From Chaetorhynchus papuensis (taxonomy: Eukaryota; Chordata; Aves; Passeriformes; Rhipiduridae), in assembly GCA_013396525.1 (NCBI GenBank), contig VWYX01000013.1, positions 405,888 through 469,887 on the forward strand: a stretch of 64,000 bases of DNA. Reading direction: 5' to 3'. Of this stretch, positions 61,691-64,000 are shown in pieces. The position numbers and the translations under genes are program-made. The notes beneath the pieces were generated by a model. That model searched no databases and was not told the DNA's origin. It was given only the letters and a program-made list of their open reading frames with translations. Position 1 is the stretch's first letter, and each line of letters begins with the position of its first letter.

Positions 61691-64000
61691 CAGAATGAGG
61701 GGTTCGGGGTGCAGTTTTGTCTCTCTCTGACTCGTTGAGGCATTTGTATTATCTGACCTTCCTTTGTCCTTGACTTATTTTTTTTATTCTGAGTATTCTG
61801 TACTGTGTCTGATGGGTGAAGGTGTTAATTTTTAATTTGATCAGTGATCTGTATCAAATTGTGTTTACCATAAAATATACCGAGACTTAATGTCTAATTA
61901 GCTGAAGTTTAATCTCAGAAGCTTCATGTGGAAGAGACCATGTTTTTCTAGTGTTACCTGTGTAGTTCTATGTTAAAAAATGCCTCTTTCTTTCACTGCC
62001 CCTTTCAGATTTTCTTTCTTTTATTTTCCCTTAAAACAAGACCAATAACTTTTTAAAGGACTTTAAAAACAACAGAAAATATACGGTTATGGTTACTTGC
62101 TGTGATTATGTTTTTGCTTTTGTATGGTTATGACATGGCAAGATTAATACAAGTGTAAGTCAATGTATACACTAAGTCAATTTTCTATGCATAAAAGGAA
62201 TCTAAATTAAAATGGCAGCTTGCAGACTCAATACAGCATGTGACAAGTTGACAAATGGTAAATAAAGGCTAGTAAAAAAATGCAATTAATTTCAAGTCTG
62301 CAAATTTGTTCAAGTAGTTGATCTGGCAAACAAAGTTAGTGTCTAATCCTCAGAAAATAAGATATTAATCAGAAAATTACCCAGATAAATATAACTTATC
62401 CCTGATCAGTTTGAAGGAGAAAAAAAGTGTGTACTGTTACTCTAAGAAAACTGGTTTATATGTTTGAATTTGCAACTTCTTTTTGGAGAGTTTCAGATTA
62501 AAAAATAATCAAACTTTTCTTAATTGACTTAGGATGAATACTTACAGTTGCTAGCTAATCCTCCATTCCTTGATATTAATTCGTAAATCAGAAGAGTAAT
62601 GTCTAGACTTTCCTGTCCATTGAGGCATAGTAATGAGCACTTAAGATCAAACCCCTTTTCTTTATAAATTGAATGCCTACATATGTGGTCTGCAGCCACT
62701 TAGATTTATTTTCCGTGTTGATCTTCAGCCGTTTCAGTTTGCTCAACAGAGCACAAACACACTGTAAGTACAGTATGTGAAGTATCCCTCTCATTTATTA
62801 CTGTAGCTGACTTTGCAACTGCTTTTCCTTTTGGGAATTTCTCTTCAAAGTGCTGTAAATATTTATTCAAAGAGTGATCTCGTTTGTCACATATTGCTTT
62901 GGACACATAACCATAAGAAATGATGTAATGTTATTCTTTTCAATAAGACATGGTTCAACTTGAAATTACCTTACAAGGGGGAACGAAGAAGACCCTGTAT
63001 CTTTTAGAAATAAATGAATTGTTGTTGAAATACCAATTTGGTGAAAATTTGTGTATTTTTAGAAAATTAGCAAAGCAAGTGTATGTCTATATTTTTTGAG
63101 CAGCAGCACCTGATAAATTCTGTTTTCAAATTCTGCAATGTATAAATATTTTATCCATTTGAATAAAATATGATGATTCATTCTAATATAAAGCTAGGTG
63201 AAAGATGAAAATTGGTTGTAGATGTTAAGCCACTATTACTGCTGGTAATTGGTAGAAGAAATGCTTCCCCTTAATGTTTTAATTGTTATATAGCAGCTTC
63301 TTACTTGATGAACTCCAAGGTATTAGAGTATCAGGAAAATATTAGATATTAAATGTAGACATAAATTATATTTAGTGGGGTTTTTGTAGTTTTAAAAATC
63401 ATGGGGTTTGTATATGTCATGCAGATTGAGTTTTCTGAAAGTTCCATTTCATTTTAAACTACCCTGAGTAGCAAAGTTTATGGAAGATGAGAAGAAATAT
63501 GCACGGGAAAGCCTGACTAATTCCTCACTACTGAAAAAGCAAACAAAACCCTCATCAAAATCTACACGCAAACATACACCCACACCTTCAATATAAAATG
63601 TTTATAAAGTGGTGCATTTAGGTAAGCAATACTAATGTATATGATGCTTAAAATAAAAAATACAAAAGCTCTGAGTTACGTATTTTGAATTTCAACCTTG
63701 TTTTCAAATATAAAATTACAAGCGGCATGATGACAAATTTAGATTAATGATTGGAAGATTATCTGACTGAGGTTTGAGAATAAATGCAGCATTCAAAGTA
63801 TTACAGTAATTCCCAGCTTCATCATGTGAAGATGCTCTGTGGCAATGGGCTTTGGGTTTTATTCATCTTATATGTTTTTCTCCTTTCCTGTTTCTGACAA
63901 ATGTTAATAAAAGGTAGCCCCTGAGAGATTATAACTTGATGTACAATTGTTAAGGAACAATCCCTGTAGTACATTATATGCTCTAACACAATGACTAGTG
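61691..64000. other. Unique AT-rich non-coding DNA to the window end
   Basis: No transposon, RNA gene or exon recognised. Frames are no longer than about 66 codons. Confidence 0.6.

Noticed and set aside
61192..61698. 168-codon plus-strand open frame
   Set aside because: It overlies the GC-rich half of the third LTR, where stop codons are rarer. No recognisable protein similarity, and an antisense frame is open too.

Overview
This window looks like nuclear DNA from a bird, most likely a passerine. It is AT-rich, non-coding on any evidence I can see, and interrupted by short GC-richer patches and a few decayed retroelements. The taxonomic inference rests on the repeats: two 3'-end fragments of CR1 LINEs (near 11.35 kb and 51.9 kb), three long terminal repeats of avian endogenous retrovirus type (18.2-19.0, 44.7-45.3 and 60.9-61.7 kb), and a SINE with a tRNA-Ile-derived head fused to a CR1-like tail (41.16-41.29 kb). 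That SINE architecture is the one described for the passerine TguSINE1 group. There is no bacterial-style gene density, operon, CRISPR array, rRNA or functional tRNA.

I found no protein-coding gene I could support. Open reading frames are short and scattered over both strands, as expected by chance in AT-rich DNA. The longer ones are explained by repeat structure, pyrimidine-rich composition or chance. The window is therefore probably intergenic DNA or the inside of a large intron. I cannot say which, because no flanking exon is visible. One 67-bp stretch with a good splice acceptor and donor (25116-25182) and one serine-rich reading frame in a GC-rich island (4238-4567, minus strand) are the only exon-like signals, and both are weak.

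Layout: 1-11.35 kb, unique AT-rich sequence with a 12-bp-stem hairpin at 400-443 and a perfect 20-bp palindrome at 7615-7634; 11.35-11.48 kb, antisense CR1 end; 11.5-18.2 kb, unique sequence with a GC-richer unassigned block at about 15.3-16.75 kb; 18.2-19.0 kb, solo LTR with about eight internal ~48-bp sub-repeats; 19.0-41.16 kb, long unique stretch with microsatellites, a 67-bp tandem duplication at 33.7 kb and conserved-element-like patches; 41.16-41.29 kb, the tRNA-Ile/CR1 SINE; 44.7-45.3 kb, solo LTR with near-matching 5-bp flanks; 48.7 kb, a G-quadruplex motif; 51.87-51.95 kb, sense CR1 end; 60.93-61.7 kb, a third solo LTR; then unique sequence to the end.

I did not find a novel biological system here. 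The best second-look items are the SINE, the recent 67-bp tandem duplication, the two perfect dyads, the sub-repeat structure of the 18-kb LTR and the two exon-like signals.
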